A stretch of 64,000 nt of DNA, from positions 558,001 to 622,000 of the forward strand of contig NZ_VLPL01000003.1 of NCBI RefSeq assembly GCF_007558725.1. The letters run 5' to 3'. The DNA is from Fluviicola chungangensis. GTDB lineage: Bacteria > Bacteroidota > Bacteroidia > Flavobacteriales_D > Crocinitomicaceae. The stretch's first letter is position 1. The number at the start of each line of letters is the position of its first letter. Below are positions 60,987 through 64,000 of the stretch, in pieces. A program made the translations under genes and the position numbers. Below the pieces are notes generated by a model. That model saw only the letters and a program-made list of their open reading frames with translations. It was not told the origin of the DNA and searched no databases.

Positions 60987-62438
60987 ATGAGAATCCTATT
61001 TATCCTTTTGATGCTGGTTCCGTGTGCGCTGCCGGCTCAGACTTATACCCATCCGACTACAGGAATTGCGAATACATATGCCGGAGCCTGCATGGTCAAT
61101 ACATGTTCCGGAACATACTACGATAATGGTGGTTCAGGAGGGAATTATGCAGCGAATATCAATGCGATTTATCGTACGTTTTGTCCAAGTACGGCCGGAA
61201 TGTGTATCCGGGCAACGTTTACTTCATTCAGTATGAACGATACCTATTTCCTTTGTTCCGGTCCGAACAGTTGTTGTGACTATTTACAGATTTTGAATGG
61301 ACCGGCGCAAAATTCGCCTGCTTTGTATAATAATTGCACCACTTCTCCCGGAACAATTACTTCCACATCGCCAAGTGGATGCCTGACTTTTCGTCATACG
61401 ACGGATGGAAGCGTGCAGCTGGGAGGCTGGGCGGCAACACTTTCTTGTGTAGCTTGTGCAGGTGGCCCCACGGGAACTTCCAACCAGGATTGTGTGAATG
61501 CCATTCAGATTTGTGCCGATTCACCATTTTCTTCAACGGTATCCGGTCCGGGATTGGCATCTGAATCGTGTGTAGGATGTACCGGAGCAGGAGGTGAAGT
61601 GTATTCCAGCTGGTATAAATTCCAGGTTTCAAATAGCGGAACGCTTGGTTTGACCATTGATCCTACCAATAATGCAGATGACTACGATTTTGCACTTTAC
61701 GGTCCCGGAGCTACATGTGGTACTTTAGGAAGCCCTATTCGTTGCTCGTATGCGGCAAACTCCAATAATACCGGACTTGGAAATGGCGCTGTAGATGTAT
61801 CTGAAGACGTGACTGGAGATGCTTGGGTTAGTACTCTGCCTGTTACATCGGGAGAAATTTATTACCTCATGGTAAATCAGTGGTCACCAACAGCAGCAGG
61901 ATTTACCCTGGACTGGAACTTAACCGGTGGTGCTTCATTGAACTGTACTCCATTGTCTGTGGAGTTAAAAGACTTTTCCTGCAAACAGGATGAGCGTGCA
62001 TTAGCTGTTGCCTGGACAACTCTTTCGGAGAGAAACACCGATTACTTTATCCTGGAGAAAAGCGAGGACGGCACTAACTTTTTTCCCTTGATCCAATCGA
62101 AAGCACAAGGGGAAAGCTCTTTACCGACAGATTACTTTTTCTATGACAACCAACCGATTGTCGGGACGAACTATTATCGCTTGACTGAAGTCGATATAAA
62201 TGGTGAAAGAACAACTTTTGATGTAACGACCTGCAACTTCAGCCTGGATGCTTTGCGAATTAAAACGATGCGTATTTACAATCAAAGCGGAAGTTTGATC
62301 AAGGAAGCGAACGGGGAAGACCTGAACGTTAAAACAGCATTTGCTGATATGAATCTGCCGGATGGTGTGTATATTTTGGAGACTGTTGACTTTGATGGCG
62401 GAATAGAACGTATTAAACTGATTCAGTTAATGAGGTAA
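60987..62438 (+). CDS. Secreted protein with CUB-like and PPC-like domains, T9SS type A-like end
   Basis: A 483-aa secreted protein. Signal peptide (MRILFILLMLVPCALPAQ). Residues 25-155 or so form a cysteine-rich CUB-like domain (SGTYYDNGGSGGNYAANINA, CCDYLQILNGPAQNSPAL), a fold often used in binding. A PPC-like domain follows (about 160-320, YSSWYKFQVSNSGTLGLTID). The last 160 residues contain a strand region common before T9SS domains (VAWTTLSERNTDYFILEKSE) and a type A-like sorting end (MRIYNQSGSLIKEANG to ERIKLIQLMR). It is probably translocated by T9SS. Confidence 0.8.
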   Translation: MRILFILLMLVPCALPAQTYTHPTTGIANTYAGACMVNTCSGTYYDNGGSGGNYAANINAIYRTFCPSTAGMCIRATFTSFSMNDTYFLCSGPNSCCDYLQILNGPAQNSPALYNNCTTSPGTITSTSPSGCLTFRHTTDGSVQLGGWAATLSCVACAGGPTGTSNQDCVNAIQICADSPFSSTVSGPGLASESCVGCTGAGGEVYSSWYKFQVSNSGTLGLTIDPTNNADDYDFALYGPGATCGTLGSPIRCSYAANSNNTGLGNGAVDVSEDVTGDAWVSTLPVTSGEIYYLMVNQWSPTAAGFTLDWNLTGGASLNCTPLSVELKDFSCKQDERALAVAWTTLSERNTDYFILEKSEDGTNFFPLIQSKAQGESSLPTDYFFYDNQPIVGTNYYRLTEVDINGERTTFDVTTCNFSLDALRIKTMRIYNQSGSLIKEANGEDLNVKTAFADMNLPDGVYILETVDFDGGIERIKLIQLMR

Positions 62439-62457
62439 CGAATTTGAAACTAACGAT

Positions 62458-62490
62458 AAAAGAGTCTGCTTCGGTGGACTCTTTGTTTTT
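62458..62490 (+). terminator. Terminator with TTCG loop
   Basis: AAAGAGTC (62459-62466) and GACTCTTT (62477-62484) form an 8-bp stem. Inner bases can close a stable TTCG loop, and TTTGTTTTT follows. Confidence 0.8.
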
Positions 62491-62606
62491 ATGGAAATTC
62501 ACTAATCAATCACTACCTGTTTTTGATTGAAAATGATTTAATGAAATTAATTTCATTGATATTGAATGGTTTGCGTTTATATTTGTGAACTAATATTCAA
62601 CATTTT

Positions 62607-64000
62607 ATGAAACTACTTAAGTTACTACTATTGCTTTGCTTGATGCATAGCGTTTATTCAAGTGCCCAGACTATTGAATGGGGGGCGGTTGATAAAGAAT
62701 CTGCAGCTCCGGATCTGATATGGGATGAAGGAGGAAGTTTTTATACAAATTCTTACGTAAAAACAGCTTTATATACCAATTTGGCAGAATTTACTTTAGC
62801 ACGTTATGAAAATATGACAAAAGTTGCAGAAGGAAAAATTCAGCGAAAATTGGAAACAGGGAAAGGCGGTGTTTTTGGAAATTTCTGTTTGAATGGCAAA
62901 TTGGTCGTTGTTTTAATGCAAACTGAGAAGACATCGGAGAGCTTTTATTATCAATTATATGATAAAACATGTAAGGCAATTGGTGAACCCGTTTTAATAG
63001 CCGAGTTTCAACTGGAAGATAGTAAAAGAGATAGGGGATACTTTACTTACGAACTTTCACAAAACAAAAAATTCCTGTTAGTGGAATATTTAAAAAAGGG
63101 AAGGAAGGGAGAACAGGATAATCTGATGTTCAAAGTCTTTAATTCTGAGTTTTCCTTAATACAGGAAGGAGAATACCAAACTGCAGAAAATTTAAATAAT
63201 TCAGTTTTAACAAACGAGGGAGAATATGTTATTGGAGTTGCTACCAATAAAAAGAATGAGAAGGGAAAGGAAATCAATCAATTGGAATCTTATCAGATTA
63301 AATTCTTTAAAGGAGGGCAAGAAAACGAATTCACTGTTGATTTAAGTGATAAAGCTCATGCCAACTTTAAAATTTATAATACCAATAGCAATCAATTGGT
63401 TTTGTTAGGGAATTTTTATGATGAGAGGAGTAAAAAGAACGGATATTGTTTTTCAATACTTGATCTTGCAAAAAATAAAGAAACAAAGTGGGTTTATTGT
63501 AATCCGAATTTAGATGCTAAGAATGAGTATATCCGGGAAGTTAGTCTGGACAATGAAGGTAGTTTGATCGTTTTGGTAGAACAGTTTTTTGAAAAATGGA
63601 TACAAAGTTCAAATGGAAATAACAGTACCAGTTACTCATATGAAACAGCTTATGTATTTAAAATGAAAGAGGATGGAAATGCAGAATGGGTAGTTAAACT
63701 TCCGAAAAGACAGTATTCTATCAATGATGGTGGTATAGCTGGATCGTTAATGGGGTATAGTTTAAATAATACATACTATTTGTTTTTTAATGATGATTTG
63801 AGAAATTACGCATCAACGGGTGAGTTTTTAAATCCGAAAGAAGTAGAGGTGTGTGGAAACAGGAAAGGAAAAACAGGTTTTGTAAAGGTTGAAATTGACT
63901 TGAAGTCAGGTGAATTTAAACGTGAACTTATGCTGAAACCGGATGTGCAACCACTTTTTGTAATTCCGTTTTATTGTGAAGTCAATTATGATCGGAATGA
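62607..64000 (+). CDS. Exported protein of unknown function, truncated by the window edge
   Basis: An open frame of at least 464 codons begins at ATG 62607 and has no stop before 64000. The signal peptide (MKLLKLLLLLCLMHSVYSSAQ) is clear. The mature part starts TIEWGAVDKESAAPD, and the section WVVKLPKRQYSINDGG, then FFND and RNY, aligns with WFRKIPKKQESVNDFG of the protein at 25382. The downstream part IDLKSGEFKRELMLKP also matches. It is therefore a paralogue of that protein, but the region is visibly AT-richer than its neighbours. No domain was recognised. Partial: the C-terminus is outside the window. Confidence 0.78.
   Translation, partial: MKLLKLLLLLCLMHSVYSSAQTIEWGAVDKESAAPDLIWDEGGSFYTNSYVKTALYTNLAEFTLARYENMTKVAEGKIQRKLETGKGGVFGNFCLNGKLVVVLMQTEKTSESFYYQLYDKTCKAIGEPVLIAEFQLEDSKRDRGYFTYELSQNKKFLLVEYLKKGRKGEQDNLMFKVFNSEFSLIQEGEYQTAENLNNSVLTNEGEYVIGVATNKKNEKGKEINQLESYQIKFFKGGQENEFTVDLSDKAHANFKIYNTNSNQLVLLGNFYDERSKKNGYCFSILDLAKNKETKWVYCNPNLDAKNEYIREVSLDNEGSLIVLVEQFFEKWIQSSNGNNSTSYSYETAYVFKMKEDGNAEWVVKLPKRQYSINDGGIAGSLMGYSLNNTYYLFFNDDLRNYASTGEFLNPKEVEVCGNRKGKTGFVKVEIDLKSGEFKRELMLKPDVQPLFVIPFYCEVNYDRN

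Overview
The window looks like a chromosomal segment of a Bacteroidota bacterium, most likely order Flavobacteriales and perhaps close to Fluviicola/Crocinitomicaceae (inference). The evidence is secreted proteins with type IX secretion system (T9SS) C-terminal sorting domains of both kinds, OmpA proteins with thrombospondin-3 repeats, Bacteroidota-type promoters (TTG-N19-TAnnTTTG), the trp gene order trpEGDCFBA, and a DAHP synthase fused to a C-terminal chorismate mutase. No rRNA, tRNA, IS element, prophage or CRISPR array was seen. The last gene runs off the right edge.

Layout. 0.1-4.8 kb is a phosphate block: a PiT transporter, a PhoU-like DUF47 partner, a divergent phosphate-type porin and a PhoB-like response regulator. 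Three 11-bp-period direct repeats that resemble Pho boxes lie between the divergent genes. 4.8-6.7 kb holds a candidate small RNA, a second response regulator and tsaB. 6.8-17 kb is aromatic amino acid synthesis: an MFS transporter, the complete trp operon on the minus strand with every junction overlapping, and a divergent aroG(Q)-aroA pair. The intergenic region between trpE and aroG(Q) encodes two divergent leader peptides, each followed by alternative RNA hairpins and an intrinsic terminator. One leader carries three consecutive Trp codons, the other Phe-Trp-Phe codons.

17.3-23.9 kb holds a tandem pair of nearly identical DUF4139 proteins that differ strongly in one internal segment, a PD40/TPR protein and an EI24 membrane protein. 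24-28.6 kb has purB, an uncharacterised exported protein and lnt. 28.7-39 kb holds two copies of a two-gene cassette: a 117-aa exported protein followed by a large T9SS type B surface protein (2300 and 801 aa). The longer one contains six 273-bp tandem repeats. 39-48.3 kb holds a DoxX/HxlR pair around a palindromic operator, an OmpA/TSP3 protein, an unknown membrane-anchored protein, rnhB, a small exported protein and a T9SS type A protein.

48.4-64 kb is mainly metabolism and housekeeping: acyl-CoA dehydrogenase, a PAS-GAF histidine kinase, a CoA transferase with a GNAT acetyltransferase, an RlpA-like protein, Tex and valS. It ends with another small-plus-large exported pair and a truncated gene that is a distant paralogue of the exported protein at 25.4 kb.

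The observations most worth following up are the back-to-back attenuators (14.33-14.67 kb), the Pho-box-like repeats (2.39-2.61 kb), the duplicated small/large T9SS cassette and the DUF4139 pair with its divergent segment. All assignments come from reading sequence and motifs; no database search was run.
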